The notes under the pieces are model-generated. The model worked only from the letters and a program-made list of their open reading frames with translations, made no database searches and had not been told where the DNA came from. 64,000 nt of DNA from an uncultured Myxococcales bacterium (GTDB taxonomy: Bacteria > Myxococcota_A > UBA9042): NCBI GenBank assembly GCA_903924465.1, contig CAIYBN010000054.1, forward strand, positions 101,503 to 165,502, written 5' to 3'. A program made the position numbers and the translations under genes. This document shows, in pieces, positions 29,430 to 39,099 of the stretch (its first letter is position 1; each line of letters begins with the position of its first letter).

Positions 29430-31775
29430 ATGAACGAGGCGCAGACCCGCCATGAGTTGATCAACCCAGCGCTGGCCGCCGCGGGATGGGGCGTTGTCGA
29501 GGGCAGCAAGCTGCTGCTGGAGGTCCCCATCACGCTCGGTCGTCTGCAAGGAGCCGGCAAGCGCGCCAAGGCCGATGTCGCCGACTACCTGCTGGTCTAC
29601 CGCAACCACACGCTCGCGGTCGTGGAAGCCAAGAAGCAAAGCGCGCCCGTCACCGAGGGCGTCGGCCAAGCCAAGAAGTACGCGGAGAAGCTGCAGACGC
29701 GATTCACCTACGCGACCAACGGCGTGGGCATCTACCAAATCGACATGGCAACCGGCGAGGAAGGTCCGGTTGCCGCGTATCCCACGCCCGATGCGCTGTG
29801 GGACTTGACCTTCGCCGAGCAAAACCAGTGGCGCGACCGCTTCGCCGCCGTTGCCTTCGAGGACAAGAGCGGCACGTGGCAGACACGCTACTATCAGGCC
29901 ATCGCCATCGACCGCACGCTTGAAGCCATCGCCGCGGGCAAGGACCGCATCCTGCTGACGCTCGCCACCGGCACGGGCAAGACGATGATTGCGTTTCAGT
30001 TGGCCTGGAAACTCTATCAAAGCCGCTGGAACTTGAGCCGTGAGCCGACGCGCCGGCCGCGCATCCTGTTCCTCGCCGACCGCAACATCCTCGCCAATCA
30101 GGCCTACAACGACTTCTCCTCGTTCCCGGAGGACGCGCTCGTGCGCATCCAGCCCGACGAGATCCGCAAGAAGGGCAAAGTGCCCAAGAACGGCAGCGTC
30201 TTTTTCACCATCTTCCAGACATTCATGACCGGCAAGGATGCCGAGGGCAACGATTCGCCGAGTTTTGGTGAATATCCCTCCGACTTCTTTGATTTCATCG
30301 TCATCGACGAATGCCACCGTGGCGGCGCGAAGGATGAGAGCAACTGGCGGGCGATTCTGGAGTACTTCAAGCCCGCGGTGCAGTTGGGCCTGACCGCGAC
30401 GCCCAAGCGCAAGTGGAATATCGACACCTACAAGTACTTTGGCGAGCCGGTGTACAGCTACTCGCTGAAGGAAGGCATCAATGACGGCTTTCTGACACCG
30501 TTCAAGGTCAAGCAGATTGCCACGACGCTGGACGATTACACCTACACCAGCGACGACACCATCCTGGATGGCGAAGTCGAGGCCGGCAAGTTGTACGTGG
30601 AGAGCGATTTCAACCGGATCATCCAGATCACCGAGCGCGAGAAGCACCGGGTCAGGATCTTCATGGACCTGATCGACCAGAAGGAAAAGACGCTGGTGTT
30701 CTGTGCGACGCAGGACCACGCGCTCATCGTGCGCGACTTGGTCAACCAGATGAAGGCGAGCAAGGAACCGAATTACTGCGTGCGGGTGACCGCCAACGAT
30801 GGCGAAATCGGCGATCAGTTCCTGCGCACGTTCCAGGACAATGAGAAGACGATTCCAACGATCCTGACGACGAGCCAGAAGCTGTCGACCGGCGTGAATG
30901 CGCGCAACGTCCGCAACATCGTGCTGATGCGCCCCATCAACTCGATGATTGAGTTCAAGCAGATCATCGGCCGAGGGACACGGCTGTTTGACGGCAAGGA
31001 TCACTTCACGATTTACGACTTCGTCCAAGCGTATCATCACTTTCAGGATGCAGAATGGGACGGCGAGCCGCAGGAGCCGGTGGCGCCAGCGCCCAAAACG
31101 CCGCACATCCCCGTGGAGTCACTGGATCCAGACGACGAGGACGGCGTCGAAGACAGCGGCAGCGATCCGGAAGGCGCGCCGAAAGCGAAAAAGGTGATCA
31201 TCAAGCTGGCGGACGGCAAGGAGCGGACGATCCAGCACATGATGGTGACGAGCTTCTGGGGCGTGGACGGCAAGCCCATATCGGCCGCCGAGTTCCTGAC
31301 GCAGCTCTTTGGCGCGCTGCCAGAATTGTTCCGCGACGAGGACGAGTTGCGCAAGCTGTGGAGCGACCCCGAGACGCGCCAGCGGTTGCTGCAGAGCCTG
31401 GAGGAGCGCAACTATGGCCCCGCGGAACTTGCGCTTGTGGCACAGGTGATTGACGCGGAAAGGAGCGACCTCTTTGATGTGCTGGCCTATGTCGCCTTTG
31501 CCCTGCCGCCGCTGACGCGGCGGACGCGGGTCGAGACGAACAAGGACCGCATCCTCGAGTCCTACGACGACAAGCAGCAGGCGTTCCTGGAGTTCGTGTT
31601 GGGGCAGTACGTCAAGGCCGGCGTCGGCGAACTGGACGCGCAGAAGTTGCCGGGCCTCCTGACGCTGAAGTACCATGGCATGCGCGACGCGACGGCGATT
31701 CTGGGCAGCACCGCCTCGATTCGCCAAGTGTTCGTCGGCTTCCAGAAGCACCTGTACGAGCGGGCGAATGTGTAG
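29430..31775 (+). CDS. hsdR: Type I restriction enzyme R subunit (helicase-nuclease)
   Basis: 781 residues from ATG 29430 (GGAGG 7 nt upstream); the frame runs on to 29358 without support. The N-terminal PD-(D/E)xK nuclease has ADVADYLLVY then LAVVEAKKQ. The superfamily 2 helicase/translocase core is complete: ATGTGKT (Walker A), IDECHR (Walker B), GLTATPK (motif III), TLVFCATQDHA and motif VI QIIGRGTR. The C-terminal half (VIIKLADGKERTI onward) matches the EcoEI-type R C-terminal domain. HsdR cuts unmethylated DNA after ATP-driven translocation, with M2S. All motifs are intact. It is separated from hsdMS by 3 kb holding two unknown genes, so it probably has its own promoter. Confidence 0.95.
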   Translation: MNEAQTRHELINPALAAAGWGVVEGSKLLLEVPITLGRLQGAGKRAKADVADYLLVYRNHTLAVVEAKKQSAPVTEGVGQAKKYAEKLQTRFTYATNGVGIYQIDMATGEEGPVAAYPTPDALWDLTFAEQNQWRDRFAAVAFEDKSGTWQTRYYQAIAIDRTLEAIAAGKDRILLTLATGTGKTMIAFQLAWKLYQSRWNLSREPTRRPRILFLADRNILANQAYNDFSSFPEDALVRIQPDEIRKKGKVPKNGSVFFTIFQTFMTGKDAEGNDSPSFGEYPSDFFDFIVIDECHRGGAKDESNWRAILEYFKPAVQLGLTATPKRKWNIDTYKYFGEPVYSYSLKEGINDGFLTPFKVKQIATTLDDYTYTSDDTILDGEVEAGKLYVESDFNRIIQITEREKHRVRIFMDLIDQKEKTLVFCATQDHALIVRDLVNQMKASKEPNYCVRVTANDGEIGDQFLRTFQDNEKTIPTILTTSQKLSTGVNARNVRNIVLMRPINSMIEFKQIIGRGTRLFDGKDHFTIYDFVQAYHHFQDAEWDGEPQEPVAPAPKTPHIPVESLDPDDEDGVEDSGSDPEGAPKAKKVIIKLADGKERTIQHMMVTSFWGVDGKPISAAEFLTQLFGALPELFRDEDELRKLWSDPETRQRLLQSLEERNYGPAELALVAQVIDAERSDLFDVLAYVAFALPPLTRRTRVETNKDRILESYDDKQQAFLEFVLGQYVKAGVGELDAQKLPGLLTLKYHGMRDATAILGSTASIRQVFVGFQKHLYERANV

Positions 31776-31809
31776 CCCCGACCTTTGACCCCAACCGCGG
31801 TACGGCCAC

Positions 31810-32871
31810 GTGTTCTTCCGAAACTCCACTATTTCCGGTCCGGTGACACTGGCGCTTGCCTGCGCCTGCTTTGTCACATCCACCGCCCTCGCCACCGATC
31901 TCCCGCCGCTCACCGCCGCCGAGTCGCAAACCTTCTGGTCCAGCCCAGAAGACGCCATCCCTGAAGTCCGCCACGCGGTCAAGAAAGAAAACGAAGGCCA
32001 GCACTTTCTCTACTGCGACGAACTCCACCTGGAACTCTTCGAGCCCCTGCTGCGCAACCTCGGCGGCGGCTACATGGGCGTGGGCACCGACCAGGCGTAC
32101 CTGTTCATCGGCTGGATGCGGCCGTCCTTTGCCTGGCTGACGGACTACGACCCGCTGGTCGTCCTCATGCACAAGGTCTATGCGGCGTTTCTGACGGAAG
32201 CGACGACGCCCGCGGAGTTCCAGGCGCTGTGGCGCGACAAGAAGGCCGGGCTCGCGGTGCTGAACCGGCGCGCGGCGAGCGATCCACAGCTGCCCGCGAT
32301 GCTCCGCCTCTTCGAGCAGCAGGAGTACTACACGCTGCGGCGGCTGGAGTATCTGTCGCGGCCGGTGGGCAAGAACAAGGTGAAGACGTTCGTCAACGAT
32401 GCCGACGACTATGCGTATGTGCGCGCGCTCGTGGTCGCGCGGCGGGTGCGGCCGATGCTGGGCAATTTGCTCGCGGACAAGGGCCTGCGCGGCGTGGCGG
32501 ACGCGGCGCGCAAGCTGGGCGTGACGATCCGCGGCTTGTACCTGTCGAACGCGGAGCAGTATTGGAAGTACGCCGACGCATTTCGCCAGAATATCCAAGC
32601 GCAGCCGTTCGATGGCCAGTCGGTGATCCTGCGCTCCCAGGCGTCCAAGCCGTCCAACCACGACTACCGGTACTATCTGCAAGCCGCGACGGTGTTTGCG
32701 ACGCAAATGGCCAATCCCAAGGTGCAGTCGGTCTATCAAGCCGTGCCGTTCGTGGCGATTGATGACCCGACGACCGCGCCGCTCACGGTCATCGACGCCG
32801 ACGGCAAGCGCACGCTCAAGTGGACGAAGCCACCGGTGAAACCGACTGGCGTAGCACCCGTGCAGCCGTGA
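31810..32871 (+). CDS. Exported conserved protein with GVGTDQ and SNAEQYW motifs
   Basis: 353 residues, GTG start; the signal peptide (VTLALACACFVTSTALA) supports this start. The mature protein carries GGGYMGVGTDQAYLFIGWM and LYLSNAEQYWKYADAF. I associate this motif pair with a family of exported or periplasmic proteins related to Leptospira LIC10091, said to have a SAM-methyltransferase-like fold. That link is from memory and unverified. No classic SAM glycine loop other than the first motif is seen. It lies 35 bp after hsdR on the same strand, so weak co-expression is possible, but the content does not suggest defence. Confidence 0.6.
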   Translation: MFFRNSTISGPVTLALACACFVTSTALATDLPPLTAAESQTFWSSPEDAIPEVRHAVKKENEGQHFLYCDELHLELFEPLLRNLGGGYMGVGTDQAYLFIGWMRPSFAWLTDYDPLVVLMHKVYAAFLTEATTPAEFQALWRDKKAGLAVLNRRAASDPQLPAMLRLFEQQEYYTLRRLEYLSRPVGKNKVKTFVNDADDYAYVRALVVARRVRPMLGNLLADKGLRGVADAARKLGVTIRGLYLSNAEQYWKYADAFRQNIQAQPFDGQSVILRSQASKPSNHDYRYYLQAATVFATQMANPKVQSVYQAVPFVAIDDPTTAPLTVIDADGKRTLKWTKPPVKPTGVAPVQP

Positions 32872-32874
32872 CGA

Positions 32875-34542
32875 TCAGGTCATCGGTTTGCTGGTCATCA
32901 CTTCAAACACCTTCACCGGCTGCTTGCGACCTTTCACCGTAATTTCGTTGACGTAGCGCAGCTCAAAGCGATCACTCAAGTATCCTGCGGTATCTTCGCT
33001 GATGAGCACGTCCACGCCGAGTTCCTTGGTCGCGGTCTCCAGGCGCGATGCGAGGTTCACTGCATCGCCGATGACCGTGTATTCCATGCGCGCTTCGGAG
33101 CCGATATTGCCCGCGACGACTTCGCCGGTGTGCAGGCCGATGCCTGTGCGGATCGGCGCAATGCCGCGCGCCACCAAGCGTTCGTTCAACGGAATCAGCG
33201 CCTGACGCATGCGCACGGCCGCGCGCACGGCCCGTTCCGCGTCGTCCAGTTTCGGCACCGGCGCGCCAAAGACCGCCATGATCGCGTCGCCGATGTACTT
33301 GTCGACCACGCCGCCTTCTTCCATCACGATGCCGACCATCTCGGTAAAGTATTCGTTCAGCAGCTTGACCAAATCATGCGCGCTCATTGTCTCGGAAATC
33401 GACGTGAAACTACGGATATCCGTGAACAGGATGGTCACCGGCAGCGTCACGCCGCCCAGCTGCACGCGCCCGGCCATCAGGTGTTCCACGACCTGTTCGG
33501 TCATGTACTTGCCCATCGTCGCCTTCAACCGGTCGCGCTCCTGCAAGCCATCGACCATCGAGTTGAAGCCCTCCGCCAAGTCCTCGATCTCGTCGCCGGT
33601 CTTGATCTCGGCCACCTTGACGTACTGCTGGTCCGCCAGCTTCTTGTGCGCCTGGGTGATGCGCTTCAAGTTCACCGACATCACGCTGGCAATGCGCAGG
33701 CCGAGGCTCATCGCCAGCAGCGCCGACAGCGCCACCAGTCCCGTCGCGATGCTCAGGTGCTGGTCGAGCGTTTCGTGCAGGCCAATCTTCATCGCCGTCG
33801 TCACGGAAATGCCGGGCAAGTCCTTGGGCGCAAAGCGTTGCCACGCCAGACTGCGATTGAGCATGACCGCGTCGAGGTCGCCCGTGGCAATGCAGGCATC
33901 GACGCCGTTCATCTGATGCGCACCAATCGGCCGCTTGTTGGTGTCGTACAGGCACAGCGACACGCCGACTTTCATCGCGACATTCTTGGCAAAATCGTTG
34001 TCCAACGGCAGGCACGCCACAATCAGGCCCGCGCCGGGAATCGCAACCGCCACTGTCCACGCGGGCGGCGGCGGCTTGGCTGGATCCGCGACCGTTTCGC
34101 AGCCATTGGCCACGACGGCATGGAATTCGCCACCTTGCAGTGTCGCAGCAAAGGGCTGCTGCGCCAGCGTCTGCGCCGGGTGCGCACAGCCGAGTGATGT
34201 CACCAGCTGACCGCTGGCGTCGTAGAACAGCACGTCAAACTCGGGATAGACCTCGTGGAATTGCTTGGCGACCGCGTGCAGCGCCGTGGCATCGTGGGCC
34301 AGCAGGGCCGTGCGCGTCGCGGGATCGAGCGCGCGCATGCGTGCCGCCAGCGTGATGTCCTTGACGTCGTCCTGCAGCTCCAGCAGGAACTCCTTCTCCA
34401 CATCCTCCACGCGGTCGTCCATCTGATCGACGAGCGCGTCGCGCATCAGCCAATTCAGCAGCGGCATGGCAGCCAAAGGCGCCAGCGCCGAGAGCGCCAC
34501 CAGGCCCATCAATTTCGCGCGGACGGAGTGAAGAATCGTCAA
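32875..34542 (-). CDS. HAMP-linked class III adenylate cyclase
   Basis: 555 residues, TTG start with AAGGA 9 nt upstream. A membrane helix (about 11-33), a periplasmic sensor of about 230 residues with few recognisable features, a second helix (about 268-290), a HAMP domain and a short coiled coil lead into a class III cyclase catalytic domain (about 369-550). Metal-binding Asp375 (FTDIRSF) and Asp419 (GDAIMAVFG) are present. Adenine-selecting Lys415 and Asp493 (VIGDAVN) are present, as are transition-state Asn496 and Arg500 (NLASRLE). It should make cAMP from ATP in response to an extracytoplasmic signal. It is the last gene of a minus-strand run that begins with an SSS symporter; it converges with the exported-protein gene, 3 bp away. 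Confidence 0.92.
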   Translation of the reverse strand: MTILHSVRAKLMGLVALSALAPLAAMPLLNWLMRDALVDQMDDRVEDVEKEFLLELQDDVKDITLAARMRALDPATRTALLAHDATALHAVAKQFHEVYPEFDVLFYDASGQLVTSLGCAHPAQTLAQQPFAATLQGGEFHAVVANGCETVADPAKPPPPAWTVAVAIPGAGLIVACLPLDNDFAKNVAMKVGVSLCLYDTNKRPIGAHQMNGVDACIATGDLDAVMLNRSLAWQRFAPKDLPGISVTTAMKIGLHETLDQHLSIATGLVALSALLAMSLGLRIASVMSVNLKRITQAHKKLADQQYVKVAEIKTGDEIEDLAEGFNSMVDGLQERDRLKATMGKYMTEQVVEHLMAGRVQLGGVTLPVTILFTDIRSFTSISETMSAHDLVKLLNEYFTEMVGIVMEEGGVVDKYIGDAIMAVFGAPVPKLDDAERAVRAAVRMRQALIPLNERLVARGIAPIRTGIGLHTGEVVAGNIGSEARMEYTVIGDAVNLASRLETATKELGVDVLISEDTAGYLSDRFELRYVNEITVKGRKQPVKVFEVMTSKPMT

Positions 34543-34625
34543 AGGGACACGTCCTTGGCGACTTGCGCCTGAAAACTGGACTTAGCGCATCTGGGGGCAC
34601 GACGGCAAGTCCGGAAACACCGGGG

Positions 34626-35027
34626 CTACGGCGCGCACGACGACGCGGCGCAGACGTAGAGGTTCTCGAAGGGAATGTTGGCGCCGGCACTGGGGTAGCA
34701 GAACGCTTGGCAGGTGCTGTCGGTGGCCGAGCACTTGTTCAGGCACTGCAAGATCGCGATGCAGCCTTGGTTCAGCCCGCAGGCGGCGAGCGGAATGGGG
34801 CAGTTGTACTTCAGGCACGTGACAAAGGGCGTGTCCTGGAGGGTGTCGAGTTGGCTGCTGATCGTATCGTTTTCGACCACCGCATCCTGGCCGCCGCTGC
34901 TGCCGGTGTCCTGCGCGTCGGTGCCGGGGGCGACCAGGTAGGTGCTCATGTACGCGGAGTCCGGATAGCGGTCGATGCACCCAGAAAAGCCGGCGGCGAT
35001 GAGCAGAATCAGGAGGTGCTGCTTCAT
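34626..35027 (-). CDS. Small Cys-rich lipoprotein
   Basis: 133 residues; ATG 35027 has GGGAGG 7 nt upstream and lies 1 nt past the stop of the gene before it. The signal peptide MKQHLLILLIAAGFSGC ends in a lipobox (FSGC). The mature part has an acidic Asp/Ser/Gly spacer and then eight Cys in CLKYNCP, CGLNQGCIAILQCLNKC, STCQAFCYP and CAASSC, suggesting four disulphides. Small proteins with this CxxxxC...C...C spacing are widespread in Myxococcota with no known function. It is probably outer-membrane anchored and cotranscribed with the TPR protein upstream and possibly the cyclase downstream. Confidence 0.78.
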   Translation of the reverse strand: MKQHLLILLIAAGFSGCIDRYPDSAYMSTYLVAPGTDAQDTGSSGGQDAVVENDTISSQLDTLQDTPFVTCLKYNCPIPLAACGLNQGCIAILQCLNKCSATDSTCQAFCYPSAGANIPFENLYVCAASSCAP

Positions 35028-35028
35028 G

Positions 35029-36294
35029 TCAAAACCTCCCCGCCAGCGCGGCGCCATTGGCCGTCGGCAGGACCATCACGTGTTCGGCGGCTGGCGACCG
35101 GGTCAATTGCCAGATGCCGAGACCCAACGACGTCGCACCCAGCACCGCGCAGACGCCCGCCACTGCACGGTTGCGGTCGATGCTGTCCGCCAACGTCCGG
35201 CCTTGTTCCGCCGTCATGCTGATGATGAGTGTGGACGCATCGCGCGTCGGATTCTGGTACGTCTGCGTGTCCTGGTATTGCGTGTAGGCAGCGCTACCGG
35301 CCGCCGCGAGCAGCACGGCGCCCGTGATCGTCAGCACCCAGCCCGCCACACGGCTTGGCCCTTTGACTTGCGGCGTGGTGACTTGCTCGACCGGCGCCCT
35401 GACTGGCTGAATCGTGGGGACCGGCAGCACCACGGGCTTCGGCGGCGTCGCGACTTGCACCACAGCGGGCTTCGGCGCTGGCACGACTTGCACCACAGTG
35501 GGCTTGGGCGGCGGCGGCGCAACGACCGGCGGCGTAACCACGGCTGGCTGCTGCGCAACGGCGACCTGCACGGGCGGTGGCGGCGGGGTGATAACGGCCA
35601 CCGGCTTGACGGGCGCCACCACCGGCGCCACAACCACCGGCATCCTCGCCTTCTGGATCGACGCCAGACGTGTCTCCGCTTCCGGTCGATCCATCGCATC
35701 CGCCGGCGCGTCGGCCAGATAGGCGTTGAGCAGCGTTTCCGCCTGGGTCATTTGCCCGGCCGTCTGCAGCACCACCGCCGACTTGAAACGGTACTCCTGG
35801 CGATGCGGCGCGATTTGCCACGCCTGCTGGTACAGTTGCGCCGCCAGCGCCCAATCGCCCGTGCGCTGGGCCTTTTCCGCCTCCTGACCCTTGGCCGCGG
35901 CCTTGGCTTCGCGGATATCCGCCAGGTACGCCCGCGCCTTCTTGTCCCGCACCGCATCGATGCCGGGCGTCTTGAGAAACTCCTCGTAGTGCTCGACGGC
36001 CATGTCCAGCAGCCCGCCCACATGCGCCGCGCGCGCGGCCGCGAACAGGTAATCGGGCGTCTCGTCGTCGGTCTGCCAGGCGTTGTAGTACAGCAGGGCT
36101 GCGCGCTGGAAATCGCCACTTTCGTAGGCCTTGCCCGCCTGACCGGCCATCGTCGTCGCCGAAGCTTTGGCACGGTTGTGCGCGGGCGGTTTGTGGGCGA
36201 AAGCGGGCGTCGCTGAACCAAATCCAAGCGCCAGGACGACAGCCAGCGCAACGATGCGGATCGACGGAGGAAGGTTTGAGCCGGAACCGCGCAT
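35029..36294 (-). CDS. TPR and proline-rich membrane protein
   Basis: I start at ATG 36294 (421 residues), where a good signal/anchor sequence begins (RIVALAVVLALGFGSATPAFA). A TTG at 36375 abutting the previous stop is an alternative. Residues about 40-200 form TPR-like helices (AGKAYESGDFQRAALLYYNAW, AAHVGGLLDMAVEHYEEFL, AEKAQRTGDWALAAQLYQQAW). A long Pro/Val/Ala linker follows (PPPPPVQVAVAQQP, PPPPKPTVVQVVP). Two membrane helices then come near the C-terminus (VLTITGAVLLAAAGSAAY; AVAGVCAVLGATSLGLGIW). The design is typical of myxococcal PEGA/TPR envelope proteins. Role unknown. It lies 77 bp after the symporter gene and 1 bp before the small lipoprotein gene. Confidence 0.72.
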   Translation of the reverse strand: MRGSGSNLPPSIRIVALAVVLALGFGSATPAFAHKPPAHNRAKASATTMAGQAGKAYESGDFQRAALLYYNAWQTDDETPDYLFAAARAAHVGGLLDMAVEHYEEFLKTPGIDAVRDKKARAYLADIREAKAAAKGQEAEKAQRTGDWALAAQLYQQAWQIAPHRQEYRFKSAVVLQTAGQMTQAETLLNAYLADAPADAMDRPEAETRLASIQKARMPVVVAPVVAPVKPVAVITPPPPPVQVAVAQQPAVVTPPVVAPPPPKPTVVQVVPAPKPAVVQVATPPKPVVLPVPTIQPVRAPVEQVTTPQVKGPSRVAGWVLTITGAVLLAAAGSAAYTQYQDTQTYQNPTRDASTLIISMTAEQGRTLADSIDRNRAVAGVCAVLGATSLGLGIWQLTRSPAAEHVMVLPTANGAALAGRF

Positions 36295-36371
36295 GAGGTT
36301 GAACAACCGTGCGGCAAAATGCTCCGCATGATCCTGTATACGCTGTCTAATTTGCTGAGGCAAGGGCGCCG

Positions 36372-38072
36372 TCAAACCGCGCGTTGGCGCTTGTGCCCCA
36401 CGACCTGTGCGCCCAGGGACAAGGCAATGACCCCCACGCAGCCAATCACGTTGTACCAGAGAAAGCCGATGTCGCTGGCGAAGAACAGGGCGATGACGGC
36501 GAGTTGCGAAATCACCGCGGGCCAGAACACGCCGCTGCCGCTGATGCGTTTGAGACCGAAGGCGACGAGGAAGATGCCGAGCACGGTGCCGTAGAAGATG
36601 GAGCCGAGGATGTTGACGGCCTGGATGAGGTTGTCGAGCAGCGAGGCGAAGCTGGCGAACGCCACGGCGAGGATGCCCCAGAGGATGGTGGCGGCGCGCG
36701 ACGCGAGGAGTGTCTCGGCGTCGCTGGCTTGCGGCCGGAAGACGCGGCGGTAGAAGTCGATGGTGGTGGTGGAGCCGAGCGCGTTGAGCTCGCTGGCGGT
36801 CGAGCCCATGGCCGCGGCGAGGATAACCGCGAGCAACAGGCCGATGAGGCCGCTGGGCAGCCAGTGGGTGACGAACGAAATGAAGATGTAATCGGTGTCC
36901 TTGGTCTCCGCACCCGGCACCGCGCGCTTGGCCAGCAGCTTGGCTTCCTTGCGCACGTCCTGTGCTTCCAGTTCCGTCTGCCGCATCGCGTCCTTGGCCA
37001 GCTCCTTCTGGATCGGCTCGTCGGCGCGCTCAGCCGTCAGGAACGCCTGCACGTGCGTGTGCTTGCGCGCTTGCACGTCCTCCCAGCGTGCCTGCAGCTG
37101 CGTCCACGCGGGCGCTTGGGCACTGTGCGCGACCTGTTCCGCCAGCGGCTGGTTGAATAGCAGCGGCGCCGGCGTGAATTGATAGAACACAAAGACCAGC
37201 ACACCGATGAAAAGAATCAACGCTTGCATCGGAATCTTCAGCGCGCCGTTGAAGAGCAGGCCCAGGCGGCTCTCGGTGATCGACTTGCCATTCAAGTACC
37301 GCGCCACCTGGCTTTGGTCCGTGCCAAAGTAGGACAGCGCGAGGAAGAAGCCGCCGGTCAGGCCGGACCAGACGTTGTAGCGGTCGTTCAGCGCAAAGTG
37401 GAAGTTGACCGGATTGATGCGGCCATGCACGCCGGCAATCGCCACCGCGTTGCCGAACGTCACGTCCTTGGGCAGGCGCAGGACGATGACGACCGCGGCG
37501 ACCACAATCCCGCCCAGCATCACAATCATCTGCTGCTTCTGCGTTTGACTGACCGCACGCGCGCCACCGACGACCGTGTAGAACGTGATGAACAGCCCCA
37601 GGCCGATGATGGTCGGCTGCAACGGCCAGCCGAGAATCGCCGACAGGATGATGGCCGGCGCATAGATGGTGATGCCAGTCGCCAGACCGCGCTGGATGAG
37701 GAAGAGACTCGCGGCGAGCAAGCGCGTCTTCAGGTCAAAGCGCGTCTCCAGGTATTCGTAGGCGGTCAGGACACGCAGGCGGTAGTAAATCGGGATGAAC
37801 CAGATGCTGATGACCACCATGGCGAGCGGCAGGCCGAAGTAGAACTGCACAAAGCGCATGCCGTCCTCGAAGCCTTGGCCGGGGACGGACAGGAACGTGA
37901 TGGCGCTGGCTTGCGTGGCCATGACGGACAGGCCGATGGTGCGCCAGTTCTCGACGTAGCCGCCGTGGAGGTAGTCAGCCGTCGTGCTGCCGCCACCACG
38001 CGTGCGCCACAGGCCGTAGCCGATGATGGCGAAGGTGGTGAGGGCGAGAACGAGCCAGTCAAGCAGCGACAC
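36372..38072 (-). CDS. Sodium:solute symporter (SSS/SLC5 family)
   Basis: 566 residues, GTG start, about 13 membrane helices. Family landmarks are the WRTIGLSVMATQASAITFLSVPGQGF block (helix 1-2), ILGWPLQPTIIGLG, FYTVVGGARAVSQTQKQQMI, FFLALSYFGTDQSQVARYL (helix 7) and AMGSTASELNALGSTTTIDFYRR (helix 9). The substrate may be a sugar, carboxylate or similar solute; it cannot be read from sequence. Between about residues 300 and 395 there is a long hydrophilic, charged insertion (LQARWEDVQARKHTHVQAF and onward) not found in short SSS members, likely an extramembrane coiled coil. It is first in a run of TPR protein, lipoprotein and cyclase genes. Confidence 0.88.
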   Translation of the reverse strand: MSLLDWLVLALTTFAIIGYGLWRTRGGGSTTADYLHGGYVENWRTIGLSVMATQASAITFLSVPGQGFEDGMRFVQFYFGLPLAMVVISIWFIPIYYRLRVLTAYEYLETRFDLKTRLLAASLFLIQRGLATGITIYAPAIILSAILGWPLQPTIIGLGLFITFYTVVGGARAVSQTQKQQMIVMLGGIVVAAVVIVLRLPKDVTFGNAVAIAGVHGRINPVNFHFALNDRYNVWSGLTGGFFLALSYFGTDQSQVARYLNGKSITESRLGLLFNGALKIPMQALILFIGVLVFVFYQFTPAPLLFNQPLAEQVAHSAQAPAWTQLQARWEDVQARKHTHVQAFLTAERADEPIQKELAKDAMRQTELEAQDVRKEAKLLAKRAVPGAETKDTDYIFISFVTHWLPSGLIGLLLAVILAAAMGSTASELNALGSTTTIDFYRRVFRPQASDAETLLASRAATILWGILAVAFASFASLLDNLIQAVNILGSIFYGTVLGIFLVAFGLKRISGSGVFWPAVISQLAVIALFFASDIGFLWYNVIGCVGVIALSLGAQVVGHKRQRAV

Positions 38073-38349
38073 GGGCGGGATCCAGCGCGCGGGCAGGGCG
38101 CTGGTGGAAGTGTGGCGATGTGGAGGGCGGCGTCAAGCGGGAAGAGGAAACACAACAACCCGGCCGTTGAAAATGGCGGACCACCATGAGCCGGTCCATT
38201 CATGGACTGGGAGCCTGTCAATCCCCATGCGGTCCTTGAGAACGTGCACATCGTCTTGACGATCTGGTGTGGCGCTGCTCACCCCTCACAATCCGCCCTT
38301 ACTCCGCCAAAACTCCTCGCCTCGCTGTCGATCCACCGCCCTCAGGCGC

Positions 38350-39099
38350 TCAAGTCCGCATGCCTGACACCGACCCCAACCCCGCCGCCAACATCCCCGC
38401 CAACGGGTTACTGCTCGCCACCACCGCCGCGCGCACCGCAGCCAAATCCACGGCAACGCGCTTCAGGGTCACACTCACCGCCCCAACTTCCGCCTCGACC
38501 ACGGCGTATTCGGCATGGTGCATCAGCTGCGGTGGGCCATTGTGGGCATAGGCACGAAACGGCATGCCCACGCTGCCGGGATTCAGCCACAGCAGGCCGT
38601 TGTGCTGCCGTAGCATTTGGATGTGCGTATGCCCGCCGGCGACCAGCGTCGCGTGACGGCCGGCGAGCATCGCGTCGAGTTGCTCGGGCGGCGTGGTCGC
38701 CAGCGCGTCTTCCATGTTGGAGCGCGGCGTGCCGTGGAACAGCAGCAGCGTTTGCTTGCCGGGCAGGGCGACCGTGTGCTCGCCGACGAAGGTGCGCACA
38801 AAGGCGAGGTCGGCGTCGTGCAGTTGCGTGCGGCACCATTCGACGGCAGCGATGATGATCGGCACGTCCGAGTAGCTGTGGACAAGCGCCGGGTCGAGCA
38901 GGAACGCGTCGTGGTTGCCGAGGATGCAGACGCAGGCGCGGCCCTGCAGGCGGGCGAGCACTTCGCGCGGCTGCGGCCCGAGTGTCGCCACGTCACCAAG
39001 ACAGACCAATTGGTCTACGCCGTTGCGGTCGATGTCGGCCAGCACCGCGTCCAGCGCCGCGAGGTTGCCGTGCAGGTCAGAAATCAGCGCGATGCGCAT
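38350..39099 (-). CDS. YfcE/MJ0936-type metallophosphoesterase
   Basis: 249 residues; ATG 39099 with GGAG 7 nt upstream. Calcineurin-like motifs are complete: ISDLHGN (DxH), CLGDVATLGPQP (GDxx), ILGNHDAF (GNHD), LLFHGTPR (H) and VAGGHTHIQM (GHTH), with a LNPGSVGMP motif. These bind two divalent metals and hydrolyse phosphodiesters, for example cyclic nucleotides in some YfcE relatives. The cytoplasmic location fits. Its neighbours are a sodium symporter downstream (277 bp) and a divergent lipoprotein gene. A link with the cyclase at 32.9-34.5 kb is attractive but unsupported. Confidence 0.9.
   Translation of the reverse strand: MRIALISDLHGNLAALDAVLADIDRNGVDQLVCLGDVATLGPQPREVLARLQGRACVCILGNHDAFLLDPALVHSYSDVPIIIAAVEWCRTQLHDADLAFVRTFVGEHTVALPGKQTLLLFHGTPRSNMEDALATTPPEQLDAMLAGRHATLVAGGHTHIQMLRQHNGLLWLNPGSVGMPFRAYAHNGPPQLMHHAEYAVVEAEVGAVSVTLKRVAVDLAAVRAAVVASSNPLAGMLAAGLGSVSGMRT

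Noticed and set aside
28698..31106. 802-residue minus-strand frame
   Set aside because: Antisense to hsdR; low-complexity Arg/Val/Leu content and no family match, whereas the plus strand has every helicase motif.
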